NCBI GenBank assembly: GCA_020250005.1
Contig: JADCES010000022.1
Location: forward strand, 1 to 47,159
Direction: 5' to 3'
Origin: Roseomonas sp.
GTDB lineage: Bacteria > Pseudomonadota > Alphaproteobacteria > Acetobacterales > Acetobacteraceae
Length of the DNA: 47,159 nucleotides
The notes beneath the pieces were generated by a model. That model did no database searches. It saw only the letters and a program-made list of their open reading frames with translations, and was not told where the DNA came from. Below are positions 25,039 through 33,671 of the stretch, one piece after another. The stretch's first letter is position 1, and each line of letters opens with the position of its first letter. Position numbers and translations under genes: made by a program.

Positions 25039-26919
25039 ATGGCCCGAGCATCGGCCAAATCCTCACAAGGTCGCGGCACGCCCCCCCGAAGCCCGGCCAG
25101 AGAGGCTCTCGGCGCGCGTCTTTCCGCCCCCCCCTCACGTCCTGCGGCGCGTCCGCGGCGGCGCTGGGGGCTGCTGCGCTTTGGTTTCCTGGCGATGATT
25201 TGGGGCCTGATCGCCGCTTCCGTGGTGTTGCTGATTCTGGCTTGGGATTTGCCACGCCCGGAATCGGCGCTTGCGACAACGCGCCGGCCCTCCACCACCT
25301 TACTCACTTCCGATGGCAAGCTGCTGGCGACCAATGGCGATTTGTATGGCGAAACGCTCAGGCTGCGCGATATGCCAACGCATCTGCCAGCCGCCTTCAT
25401 CGCCATCGAAGATCGGCGCTTTCGCGAGCATTGGGGCATTGACCCGATCGGGCTGTTGCGCGCGGTGCATGCCAATTTCACCTCCGGCCGCGTGGTGCAG
25501 GGCGGCTCAACCCTCACGCAGCAATTGGCGAAAAACCTGTTCCTGACGCCGGAACGCAGCCTGAAGCGCAAGGCGCAGGAAGCCATGCTGGCCTTTTGGC
25601 TGGAACAGCGTTTCAGCAAGGATGAATTGCTCGAGATTTATTTGAACCGCGTTTATCTGGGGGCCGGCACTTACGGCGTGGATGCGGCGGCGCGGCTTTA
25701 TTTTGGTGTCCCGGCGCGTCGGCTGACGCCGGGGCAGTCGGCGATTCTGGCCGGGCTGCCCAAGGCGCCTTCACGCTTCAATCCGCGCGTCAATCAGGCG
25801 GCGGCCATGACGCGCGGGATGGAAGTCCTGACCGCCATGACCGAAACCGGCGTGCTGACAGCGACCCAGGCCTTGCAGGCGGCCGAGGCGATACGCTTCA
25901 CCCCGGCACCTTCGCGCGATGCCGGCTGGTTCGCCGATTGGGTGCAGGATGGCATGGCGGGGCGCGCGCCAGGCCATGCCGATCTGGTATTGCGCACCAC
26001 GCTCGATCCCGTTTTGCAGGCGGCGGCCGAGGCGCGGATTGACGCCATCCTGGCCGGGCCGGGCGCGCGGGCTGGGGTATTCCAGGGCGCAGTTGTCGCG
26101 CTGGATGCCGCAACCGGTGCAGTGCGCGCCATGGCCGGGGGCAAGGATTACCGCAATAGCCCCTTCAACCGCGCGACGCAGGCACGGCGCCAACCGGGTA
26201 GCGCCATCAAGCCCTTTGTCTTCCTCGCCGCACTGGAAGCCGGCATCGGGCCGCAGGATATGATCGCGGATACCGCACTCAATCTTGGCGGCTGGTCACC
26301 TGGCAATAGCCAATGGCGCGCGCGGGGCGAAATCAGCGTCGAAGAAGCGCTGGCCCATAGCGTGAATACCTCGGCCGTGCGGCTGATGCAGCGCGCCGGC
26401 GGGCATCGCAAGGTGGCGGAAGCCGCGCGGCGCGCCGGGTTGGATGGGCCTTTTCCGCGCGATGCGACCATCGCGCTGGGCACCGGGGAAGTGGCGCTGC
26501 TTGATCTGGTGGCGGCCTATGCCCCCTTCGCCAATGGCGGCTTTCGCGTGGAGCCCTTTGGCGTGGCGCAAGTGCAGGCCGAAGGCCGCCCCTGGCCCTT
26601 GCCGCGGCCCGAGCCCGAGCGCGCCTTTGCGCCCGAGCATATGGAAGCCATGCGCAGCATGATGGCGGCGGTAGTGACGCGCGGGACGGGGCGCGCGGCG
26701 GCCATCCCTGGCCGGAGCGTGATCGGCAAAACCGGCACCACGCAGGAATATCGCGATGCCTGGTTCATCGGTATCAGCGGCGGCCTGGTGATGGGCGTTT
26801 GGCTTGGCAATGATGATGGCGTGCCGATGGATAATGTCGCCGGTGGCGGGCTGCCGGCGCGGCTGTTCCGCGACATTCTGGAAAGCGCTGCCAGCGAAAG
26901 AGCAAGCTCTGCGCGTTAG
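25039..26919 (+). CDS. Class A penicillin-binding protein (bifunctional transglycosylase/transpeptidase)
   Basis: About 626 residues. After a basic cytoplasmic tail there is one membrane segment (~residues 45-65). The GT51 domain shows EDRRFREHWGID near 128 (catalytic Glu), GGSTLTQQLAKN near 156 and EIYLNRVYLG near 195. The transpeptidase domain shows PGSAIKPF near 392 (SxxK), SVNTS near 445 (SxN) and KTGTTQ near 566. It polymerises and cross-links peptidoglycan at the inner membrane. The ATG at 25039 is taken; a GTG five codons upstream at 25024 is about as good, and the open frame continues to 24856 within the transporter gene. No C-terminal extension like PBP1C. Confidence 0.9.
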   Translation: MARASAKSSQGRGTPPRSPAREALGARLSAPPSRPAARPRRRWGLLRFGFLAMIWGLIAASVVLLILAWDLPRPESALATTRRPSTTLLTSDGKLLATNGDLYGETLRLRDMPTHLPAAFIAIEDRRFREHWGIDPIGLLRAVHANFTSGRVVQGGSTLTQQLAKNLFLTPERSLKRKAQEAMLAFWLEQRFSKDELLEIYLNRVYLGAGTYGVDAAARLYFGVPARRLTPGQSAILAGLPKAPSRFNPRVNQAAAMTRGMEVLTAMTETGVLTATQALQAAEAIRFTPAPSRDAGWFADWVQDGMAGRAPGHADLVLRTTLDPVLQAAAEARIDAILAGPGARAGVFQGAVVALDAATGAVRAMAGGKDYRNSPFNRATQARRQPGSAIKPFVFLAALEAGIGPQDMIADTALNLGGWSPGNSQWRARGEISVEEALAHSVNTSAVRLMQRAGGHRKVAEAARRAGLDGPFPRDATIALGTGEVALLDLVAAYAPFANGGFRVEPFGVAQVQAEGRPWPLPRPEPERAFAPEHMEAMRSMMAAVVTRGTGRAAAIPGRSVIGKTGTTQEYRDAWFIGISGGLVMGVWLGNDDGVPMDNVAGGGLPARLFRDILESAASERASSAR

Positions 26920-27010
26920 GGGTTATCGTCCGCTCGTCTGCCTTGCGCCGCGTGACTTGGCGGGGCTGATCACTCTATGGTGACGCGCTGCAGCCGCCGG
27001 GAGAACTGCC

Positions 27011-28444
27011 ATGCCAACCACCCTGATCCGCAAGGCCGATCTGATTGTCGCCTGGGACGCCACCGAGAAATCGCACACCTATCTGCCAGATGCCGATATG
27101 GCCTTCACCGATGGCGTGCTGCGCTTTGTTGGCCGGCATTATGAAGGCCCCGCGGATGAGGTGATGGATGGCAAGGGCCTGATGATCATGCCGGGGCTCG
27201 TGAATATCCATTCCCACCCCTCCAGTGAGCCGATGAATAAGGGTTTTCTGGATGAGATTGGCTCACCAGGCCTCTATAATTCATCGCTCTATGAATACAT
27301 GCCGATCTTCCGCGCCGATGCGGAAGCCGTGCCGCATTGCGTGCGCGTCGCGCTTTCCGAATTGCTGCTTTCGGGCGTGACCACGCTTGCTGATCTTTCC
27401 ATGGCGCATCCGGGTTGGCTTGATCTGCTGGCGGAAGCGGGCATGCGGGTTTGTGTGGCGCCCATGTTCCGGTCAGCGCGCTGGTACACCAAGAATGGCC
27501 ATGTGGTGGAATATGAATGGGATGAAAAAGCCGGCGAGAAGGCGATGGAAGAAGCACTCCGCCTGGTGGAACGCGCCGAGCAGCATGAATGCGGCCGACT
27601 TTTCGGCATGGTGGTGCCGGCGCAGATTGATACCTGCTCGGCCGGGCTTTTGAAGGATAGCCGCGCTGAGGCGAATAAGCGCGGGCTGTCCTGGCAAGTA
27701 CATGCGGCGCAATCCGTGGTCGAATTCCACGAAATCACGCGCCGGCATGGCATGACGCCAATCGGCTGGCTTGATTCACTCGGGCTTTTGGGCGAACGCG
27801 CGATTATCGGGCATGGGATATTCCTTGATGATCATCCCTCCACCCGCTGGCATACCGAAACCGATTTGAAGCGGCTGGCTGAAACCGGCACGACCGTTGC
27901 GCATTGCCCGACGGTTTTTGCGCGTCGCGGCATCGCGCTTCGTGATCTGGGGCGATATATGCGCAATGGCGTGAATATGGGGATCGGCACGGATACCTAT
28001 CCGCATAACATGCTGGATGAAATGCGCCTGGCCGCGCATATCGCGCGCACGCAGGCGGGTTCGCCGCGCACGCTGCGCACGACTGATCTTTTCAATGCCG
28101 CAACCATTGGCGGGGCGATCGCGTTGGGTCGTGATGACATTGGCCGGCTTGCGGTAGGATGCAAGGCGGATTTCTCCCTGGTGGACATCACCCACCCCAT
28201 GATCCGCCCGGCCTATGACCCCATTCGCAGCCTGATCTATGCGGCGGGCGACCGCGCGCTGAAGGCCGTGTTCGTGGATGGCCGCAAGGTGGTGGAGAAT
28301 GGTGAGGTGCTGACGATGGACTATCGCCAGGCGGCCGAGCATTTGCATGAGGCGCAGCAGCGCGTGATCGCCAAGGTGCCAAAGCAGGATTGGGCGCATC
28401 GCCAGGCTGAGCAAATCGCACCGCCGACCTTTCATTGGTCTTGA
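27011..28444 (+). CDS. Amidohydrolase-superfamily deaminase/chlorohydrolase (ATZ/TRZ-like)
   Basis: A 477-residue subtype III amidohydrolase. It has the N-terminal beta-sandwich, then VNIHSHPSS near residue 66 (HxH), His in WQVHAAQS near 236, IGHGIF near 264, and GTDTYPHN near 322 (metal Asp), with the C-terminal FVDGRKVVENG strand. The family hydrolyses C-N or C-Cl bonds on guanine, cytosine, triazines or adenosine analogues. The ATG follows GGGAGAA. It is 64 bases before a D-aminoacylase-like gene on the same strand, and the two may be co-transcribed. No exact substrate can be named. Confidence 0.85.
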   Translation: MPTTLIRKADLIVAWDATEKSHTYLPDADMAFTDGVLRFVGRHYEGPADEVMDGKGLMIMPGLVNIHSHPSSEPMNKGFLDEIGSPGLYNSSLYEYMPIFRADAEAVPHCVRVALSELLLSGVTTLADLSMAHPGWLDLLAEAGMRVCVAPMFRSARWYTKNGHVVEYEWDEKAGEKAMEEALRLVERAEQHECGRLFGMVVPAQIDTCSAGLLKDSRAEANKRGLSWQVHAAQSVVEFHEITRRHGMTPIGWLDSLGLLGERAIIGHGIFLDDHPSTRWHTETDLKRLAETGTTVAHCPTVFARRGIALRDLGRYMRNGVNMGIGTDTYPHNMLDEMRLAAHIARTQAGSPRTLRTTDLFNAATIGGAIALGRDDIGRLAVGCKADFSLVDITHPMIRPAYDPIRSLIYAAGDRALKAVFVDGRKVVENGEVLTMDYRQAAEHLHEAQQRVIAKVPKQDWAHRQAEQIAPPTFHWS

Positions 28445-28508
28445 AGCGCGGGCTGGCAGGCGCTTCGAAATTGGATAACATACCCCTCAGAAAACAGGAG
28501 GCTCGCCC

Positions 28509-30221
28509 ATGACCGATATCGTAATCCGTGGCGGTGTTGTGGTGGATGGCACCGGGGCCGCACCGCGGGAAGCCGATGTCGCCATGGCCGGCGGGCGCAT
28601 TACCGCCATTGGCCATGTGCCGGAACGCGGCGCTACCGAAATTGACGCGCGCGGCAAGCTGGTGACACCGGGCTTTGTTGATATCCACACGCATTATGAT
28701 GGGCAGGCAGTGTGGGATTCGCATTTGGCGCCTTCCGCCTGGCATGGTGTGACGACCGCGGTGATGGGCAATTGCGGCGTTGGCTTCGCGCCCTGCCGTG
28801 CCGCGGACCGCGACAAGCTGATTGAATTGATGGAGGGTGTGGAGGACATCCCAGGGCCCATTTTGCATGAGGGGCTGAATTGGGCTTGGGAAAGCTTCCC
28901 CGAATATCTGGATGCCTTGGCGGCGCGCCCACGCGACATGGATATTTGCGCCCTGCTGCCGCATGGCGCGGTGCGCGTGCATGTCATGGGTGAACGCGCG
29001 CTGAATTTGGAAAACGCCAATCAGGCGGATATCGCTGCCATGCGCGCCATTACCGCCGATGCGGTGCGCGCGGGCGCCTTTGGTGTTTCCACATCGCGCA
29101 CCATCAGCCACAAGACCCTGAAGGGCGATCCGACACCGACACTCCGCGCGCAGGAAGACGAATTGCGCGGCCTGGCGCAAGGCTTGCGCGATGGCGGTGG
29201 CGGTTTGCTGGAACTGGTATCCGATTGGAATACGCCTGATCCCGCCACCGAATTCGCCATGGTGCGCCGCGTGGTGGAAGCGACTGGTCAGCCTGTCGTG
29301 TTTTCACTGACCGCGCGGCATGACCGCACGGAAGCCTGGAAGGAATTGCTGGCGCTCTCAGATAGCGCGGCAGCGGCGGGGCTACCGATCCGCCCTGTCT
29401 TTCCGCCGCGGCCGATTGGCATTCTGCTCGGCTTGGAAGGCAGCCAGAACCCGTTTTCCGGCTGCCCGAGCTATAAGGAAATCGCGCATCTGCCGGCGGC
29501 TGAGCGCGCCGCCGCCATGGCGGAACCGGGAAGGCGCGCGCGGATTCTTTCGGAAGATCGCATTTCGGGCAGCAATTTTCCGCTGATCTCCAGGCTCGCG
29601 TTTGAACGTATGTTCCCCTTTGGCGACCCGCCGGATTACGCGCCGCCGGCTTCGGCTTCCATCGCTGCCATGGCCGCGCGGGAAGGGCGGAAGGCCGAGG
29701 AAGTCGCTTATGATTTGCTGATTGCGGATGATGGGCGCGGCTTCATCTTCGCCCCCCTCACAAATTTCGCCGATTACACGCTTTCCGCGAGTGCCGAGTG
29801 TCTCCGCCATCCCAATGCCATTGCCGGGCTTTCCGATGGTGGCGCGCATGTGGGGTTCATCTCGGACGGGTCCTTCCCGACCTTCCTGCTTTCCTATTGG
29901 GCGCGGGATGCGAAGGAGGCTGTCTTCCCCGTTGAGGATATGATTCGCCGCCTGACATCCGACACGGCGCGCGCGGCAGGCCTGCATGATCGCGGCATGT
30001 TGCGCGCTGGCATGAAGGCGGATGTGAATGTGATTGATTTCGCCGCGCTCAAGCTGCAAGCGCCGCGCATGGTGCGCGATTTGCCCGCGGGTGGGCGGCG
30101 CTTGCTGCAAAAGGCTGATGGTTATGTCGCGACCATTGTGAATGGTGCGGTGACGTATCGCGATGGGGTCGCGACTGGCGCGCTGCCGGGGCGGTTGTTG
30201 CGGGCGGGGCGGGTGGCTTGA
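28509..30221 (+). CDS. N-acyl-D-amino-acid deacylase / D-aminoacylase family amidohydrolase
   Basis: A 570-residue protein with [13 protein letters not shown] at the N-terminus, the metal motif DIHTHYDGQ near residue 59, [17 protein letters not shown] near 80, and [11 protein letters not shown] near residue 440 (catalytic Asp region). Family members remove acyl groups from N-acyl-D-amino acids or act as dihydroorotase-like hydrolases. The AACAGGAGG upstream supports the ATG at 28509. At 570 residues it is longer than the ~490-residue D-aminoacylases, like many annotated amidohydrolase family 3 proteins, so the deacylase activity is an assignment by family. Confidence 0.85.
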   Translation: MTDIVIRGGVVVDGTGAAPREADVAMAGGRITAIGHVPERGATEIDARGKLVTPGFVDIHTHYDGQAVWDSHLAPSAWHGVTTAVMGNCGVGFAPCRAADRDKLIELMEGVEDIPGPILHEGLNWAWESFPEYLDALAARPRDMDICALLPHGAVRVHVMGERALNLENANQADIAAMRAITADAVRAGAFGVSTSRTISHKTLKGDPTPTLRAQEDELRGLAQGLRDGGGGLLELVSDWNTPDPATEFAMVRRVVEATGQPVVFSLTARHDRTEAWKELLALSDSAAAAGLPIRPVFPPRPIGILLGLEGSQNPFSGCPSYKEIAHLPAAERAAAMAEPGRRARILSEDRISGSNFPLISRLAFERMFPFGDPPDYAPPASASIAAMAAREGRKAEEVAYDLLIADDGRGFIFAPLTNFADYTLSASAECLRHPNAIAGLSDGGAHVGFISDGSFPTFLLSYWARDAKEAVFPVEDMIRRLTSDTARAAGLHDRGMLRAGMKADVNVIDFAALKLQAPRMVRDLPAGGRRLLQKADGYVATIVNGAVTYRDGVATGALPGRLLRAGRVA

Positions 30222-30265
30222 AAGCCGCGCCTGACTTTCCTCCGCAGCGCATCTGTTCGGGCGGG

Positions 30266-30691
30266 CTATAATGCTGCCCGCATCGCAGCGGCGATTATCG
30301 CCATATCCGAATCGCTCACCGCCAGGACCCCAAAGCGAAGCTGAAAGCCCCAGGCGGAACCTCGGGACGCCGCGAATTCGAGCTTTCCCAGTAAGGGGCG
30401 GATGTCTGCTTTTTCGCCGACCAGCCAATCAACATTGCGTCGCCAGGGCCGAAATCCGCCGCCCATATCGAAGCAATATGGTTCCGTATCACGAATGATG
30501 CCGATGGCGGTGAAGGCTTGGAGTGGTTGGCGCCCGCGGAACGCCTCGGTCGGCGAATAATAGGCGACATGCTGCCCGGGGCGCATGCGCCGGAGCGGCG
30601 CTGCCTTGCCATGGCACACCTGCATGAAGCCGCCCGCCACGCCCGAGGCGACATGATCAGCGCAGGCGACCGCAATCCAACCGCCCGTCAT
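30266..30691 (-). CDS. EVE domain-containing protein (UPF0310)
   Basis: A 141-residue protein that matches the EVE/PUA-like UPF0310 family: WIAVACADHVASGVAGGFMQ at the front, HGKAAPLRRM, VAYYSPTEAFRG, PLQAFTAIGII, and FRPWRRNVD near residue 80. EVE domains bind modified nucleobases in DNA or RNA and occur alone or in defence islands. The ATG at 30691 overlaps the VOC gene stop as ATGA, so it is the second gene of a coupled pair; the frame is open upstream but only inside the VOC gene. Its molecular target is unknown. Confidence 0.83.
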   Translation of the reverse strand: MTGGWIAVACADHVASGVAGGFMQVCHGKAAPLRRMRPGQHVAYYSPTEAFRGRQPLQAFTAIGIIRDTEPYCFDMGGGFRPWRRNVDWLVGEKADIRPLLGKLEFAASRGSAWGFQLRFGVLAVSDSDMAIIAAAMRAAL

Positions 30692-31050
30692 GGCGCAGCG
30701 AATACGCGCAGCCGATGCCCATCGGGGTCTTGCGCAAGAAAGCTGAAGCCAAAATCCATCTGTGCTGGCGCAGATATGATGTTCAGGCCGTACGCCACCC
30801 AATCCGCATGCAGCCGAATGACCTCTGCGGCATCCGCGAGCTGAAATGACAACTCGCAGCCCCCGACCGCCCCGGCAGGGGGCTGAACCGCCGAACGCAG
30901 CCATAGGCCCAGCATCATGCCGCTTTGCAGCGCGAAGAGCGCGAAACCGGGCGATGCCTGGACCGGCGGGCGACCCAGCAGTTTTGTGTAGAAGTCGGTA
31001 CTTACCGAAACATCCGCCACATAGAGCACGGTGAAATTGGGTTCAGGCAT
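30688..31050 (-). CDS. VOC-family (glyoxalase/bleomycin-resistance/dioxygenase fold) protein
   Basis: A 120-residue protein with two beta-alpha-beta-beta-beta modules: NFTVLYVADVSVSTDFYTKL at the front and FSFLAQDPDGHRLRVFA at the end, typical of VOC proteins of the PhnB/glyoxalase group. The ATG at 31050 lies behind AGGAGGAA; an in-frame ATG 14 codons upstream has none. It is the first gene after the palindrome at 31092-31108 and is coupled to the EVE gene, so both should be controlled by the WYL regulator upstream. Not specific enough for a substrate call. Confidence 0.83.
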   Translation of the reverse strand: MPEPNFTVLYVADVSVSTDFYTKLLGRPPVQASPGFALFALQSGMMLGLWLRSAVQPPAGAVGGCELSFQLADAAEVIRLHADWVAYGLNIISAPAQMDFGFSFLAQDPDGHRLRVFAAP

Positions 31051-31091
31051 GGGGTTCCTCCTATGCAGGAGAACGAACCTAATCGCTAGCA

Positions 31092-31108
31092 CTGACAGAT
31101 TCTGTCAG
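31092..31108. promoter_or_regulatory. Perfect palindrome, likely operator for the adjacent WYL regulator
   Basis: CTGACAG (31092-31098), spacer ATT, CTGTCAG (31102-31108): a perfect 7-3-7 dyad in the 64 bases between the regulator stop and the VOC start. It is in the position of a promoter operator for the VOC-EVE pair. I recall similar CTGACA/TGTCAG dyads near YafY-type regulators paired with VOC genes, but I could not check this here. Confidence 0.6.
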
Positions 31109-31114
31109 CAGTCT

Positions 31115-31798
31115 TCAGAACGGGCCTTTGCACTCAATTTCTTGCCATTTTTGCAGTAGCGCTTGGCGCCTCTGCGGATAGCGCTCCCCCGTTTCGGTCA
31201 GGCCGGCAATACGGTCGGCGCGAAAATGGCGGAAGTCGCCACGTAATTCGCACCACGCCGCCAGCAAACGCACTTGATCGAAGTAAACCAACCCAAAGGG
31301 CCAAACGCGCCGTTCGGTTTCCCTGCCCTGTTCGTCGCGATAGCGCAGCACCAGGCATCGGCCGGCACGGATGGCGCGGCGCAGTGCCGGCAATAGATCA
31401 ACGGCTGCCTGATCCGCCGGCGGCACCACGAGCGACGACTCCTCAAGTGCACTTCTTGCCCCGACTGGCAGAACCCCCGCGAGCTTCGCCAGCGCCACAC
31501 GAGAGGCATCCGCCAATACCTCATCACCCTGTTGCGCGACCCAACGCAAACCAAGCGCCAGGGCTTCGATCTCTTCTTCCTGGAACATCAGGGGCGGCAG
31601 CAGAAAACCAGGCCGCAAAACATAGCCAATGCCGGCTTCGCCGCTGATTTCAGCGCCTTGTCCCTGCAGGGTGGCGATGTCGCGATAGAGGCTGCGCAGG
31701 CTGATGCCGAGTTCCGCCGCTAACACCGCCCCACTTACCGGCCGCCTATGCTGCCGCAAGAGTTGCAAAAGATCGAGCAGACGGGCGGCGCGCGACAA
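31115..31798 (-). CDS. YafY-type WYL-domain transcriptional regulator
   Basis: A 227-residue regulator with an N-terminal helix-turn-helix (RLLDLLQLLRQHRRPVSGAV then ELGISLRSLYRDIATL, residues ~6-45) and a WYL sensor domain (~130-205: YFDQVRLLAAWC and DFRHFRADRI). WYL proteins bind DNA and sense ligands or nucleic-acid breakdown products, acting as repressors or activators. It starts at TTG 31798, three bases after the hydroxyacyl-CoA dehydrogenase stop, behind GAGGG. The dyad at 31092-31108 lies directly after its stop and in front of the VOC gene, which is the obvious target. Confidence 0.87.
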   Translation of the reverse strand: MSRAARLLDLLQLLRQHRRPVSGAVLAAELGISLRSLYRDIATLQGQGAEISGEAGIGYVLRPGFLLPPLMFQEEEIEALALGLRWVAQQGDEVLADASRVALAKLAGVLPVGARSALEESSLVVPPADQAAVDLLPALRRAIRAGRCLVLRYRDEQGRETERRVWPFGLVYFDQVRLLAAWCELRGDFRHFRADRIAGLTETGERYPQRRQALLQKWQEIECKGPF

Positions 31799-31801
31799 GA
31801 C

Positions 31802-32728
31802 TCATTTCCCTCGCGCTTCCAGCAAGCGCACCAAAGCCGCGTCACGCCACGCCGCAAGTTCCCGCGTAGACGCCCCCTTGGTGCCTTCCGCGACCCCTTC
31901 CGCAAGCATGCGCTGCAAGGCTTCATCCACCTTTGGATGGCCCAGATCATCCCACCAGCTTGTCACCGCCGGCAACAAGTGGTGCAGGAAATGCGCCATG
32001 CCGCCTTCGCCGCCCGCCAGATGGAAGGTGGTATGCGGGCCCATCAAAGCCCAGCGCAGCCCAGGGCCTTCGCTGATCGCAGCATCCACATCGGCAACAC
32101 TCGCCACACCCTCCGCCACCAGATGCACCGCTTCGCGCCATAGCGCCGCCTGCAAGCGATTCGCCAAATGGCCCGGCACTTCCTTTTTGATTTCGATCGG
32201 ATACTTGCCGATGGCGCGATAGAATTCCATCGCCGCCTGCACGGCTTTGGGGCTGCCCTTGGCGCCGCCCACCACTTCAACCAAAGGGATCAGATGCGGC
32301 GGGTTGAAGGGGTGGCCGATCACCACGCGTTCCGGATGCGCGCAATGTTCCGACAAGCGGCTGGCGAGCAGCCCGGAAGTGGAAGACGCAATCACCACAT
32401 CCGCCGGCAGCGCAGCATCAATCCGCGCCAACAAGGGCTGCTTCACCTCCAAGCGCTCCGGCGCGCTTTCCTGCACGAAATCCGCCCCGGCCACCGCCGC
32501 CACGGGGTCCGCTTCAAAGCGCCAGGCATTGGGGTTGGCATCCGCCTTGCCGCCAAGCCGCATCAGGATCGGCCAGGCATTTTCCACCATGCGGCGGATC
32601 AAATCCGGCGCGCCGGGGGAGGGATCGCTCGCCGTCACACTCAGACCACGGCTCAAGAAATAGGCCGCCCAGGAAGCACCAATGGTGCCCGCGCCAATCA
32701 CCGCGACATGCTTGATATCCTGCCTCAT
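31802..32728 (-). CDS. 3-hydroxyacyl-CoA dehydrogenase / L-carnitine dehydrogenase-like enzyme
   Basis: A 308-residue NAD enzyme. KHVAVIGAGTIGASWAAYF is the Rossmann loop, SSTSGLLASRL near residue 114 is the substrate Ser region, GHPFNPPHLIPLVEVV near 135 carries the catalytic His, and EVPGHLANRLQAALWREAV near 186 is the helical domain. The chain resembles L-carnitine dehydrogenases and lambda-crystallin-type dehydrogenases more than FadB. The ATG at 32728 follows GGAGGAT; the upstream in-frame start at 32785 is unlikely. It precedes the regulator gene by only three bases, so both may be transcribed together. The role is presumably oxidation of a 3-hydroxy acid or its CoA ester. Confidence 0.87.
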   Translation of the reverse strand: MRQDIKHVAVIGAGTIGASWAAYFLSRGLSVTASDPSPGAPDLIRRMVENAWPILMRLGGKADANPNAWRFEADPVAAVAGADFVQESAPERLEVKQPLLARIDAALPADVVIASSTSGLLASRLSEHCAHPERVVIGHPFNPPHLIPLVEVVGGAKGSPKAVQAAMEFYRAIGKYPIEIKKEVPGHLANRLQAALWREAVHLVAEGVASVADVDAAISEGPGLRWALMGPHTTFHLAGGEGGMAHFLHHLLPAVTSWWDDLGHPKVDEALQRMLAEGVAEGTKGASTRELAAWRDAALVRLLEARGK

Positions 32729-32828
32729 GCTTCGATCCTCCGTTGCTTGGTGCCAGCCTAACCGGAAAAGCCGCGCCCTGGCCATGCCGCCCTGCCAGGG
32801 TTAGCCTGCCCAGCAAAGGAGAACGCCC

Positions 32829-33671
32829 ATGCAGGAATTGATCGCGCGCATGAATGCGGTCTGTGACGCGCAGCCCTTCACCACAAGCTGGTATGTGAAG
32901 GATCTGGAGGCCGGCCAGGAAGCGGATCGTGATGGCGATATGGTGCTGCCATCAGCCAGCACGCGCAAAACCTCGATCCTCATGCACGCCTTGTCGCGTG
33001 TGCATGAAGGCGTGCTGAAGCTTGATGAGCCCTGCACCATTGAAGCGCGCCTGCAGGAAGGGGTGGATAGCGGCACCTATCAATACATGACGCCGGGCTG
33101 CGTCATTCCGCTACGCGATGCTTTCGTGAATATGATCATCACCAGCGACAATGTCTGCACGCAGCTTGTGCTGGAAAGACTGGACCGCGATGCGCTGAAT
33201 GCCTGGTGCCAGCGCATCGGCATGAAGGGCACAACGCATCGGGTGAATTTCCCACCGCCGGGCCTGGCCTGGGATCACCCGATTGAAGCGGTCGCCAGCA
33301 CCACGGCACGCGATCAGGGCATTCTATTGGACAAGATGCTGCAGGGTGCCGCGGATGCGGGCGCTGCGGCAGAACTCGGCGCCAGCAGGGAACTTTGCCA
33401 ATTGGGGCTTGATATCCTGTCCTGGCAGAGGCTCCGTAACCTGATCCCCTCCATGCTGCCGGGCAAGACCAAGGTTGCGCATAAAACCGGGCGCGGGCCG
33501 CGCGGGCGGATGGATGCCGGCATTGTCTATCGTGGCAATGCGCCGCGCTTCATCATCAGCGTCTATACGGATCGGGTGCCAGAGACCTTGCCGGATGGCA
33601 TGCCGGGCTTTACCGCTGCCTTCGCCACCGCTGGGCGACTCACGCGTTTATGTTGGGATGCAATGCCATGA
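32829..33671 (+). CDS. Serine hydrolase of the class A beta-lactamase fold, no signal peptide
   Basis: A 280-residue penicillin-recognising-type hydrolase with the three active-site motifs Ser44-T-R-Lys47 (SxxK), Ser106-Asp-Asn108 (SDN) and Lys219-Thr-Gly221 (KTG). The omega-loop glutamate of class A beta-lactamases (ExxLN) is not apparent, and there is no signal peptide or lipobox, so it should be cytosolic and is probably not a drug-resistance enzyme. AAGGAG sits before the ATG. Its stop overlaps the next gene by ATGA, tying it to a hydratase and a CitE-like lyase, so a catabolic esterase or amidase is the more likely role. The 100 bases upstream are a divergent promoter gap. Confidence 0.82.
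   Translation: MQELIARMNAVCDAQPFTTSWYVKDLEAGQEADRDGDMVLPSASTRKTSILMHALSRVHEGVLKLDEPCTIEARLQEGVDSGTYQYMTPGCVIPLRDAFVNMIITSDNVCTQLVLERLDRDALNAWCQRIGMKGTTHRVNFPPPGLAWDHPIEAVASTTARDQGILLDKMLQGAADAGAAAELGASRELCQLGLDILSWQRLRNLIPSMLPGKTKVAHKTGRGPRGRMDAGIVYRGNAPRFIISVYTDRVPETLPDGMPGFTAAFATAGRLTRLCWDAMP

Noticed and set aside
32829-33671. Antibiotic-resistance beta-lactamase
   Set aside because: No signal peptide, no ExxLN glutamate, and coupled to CoA-metabolism genes; a catabolic hydrolase is likelier.
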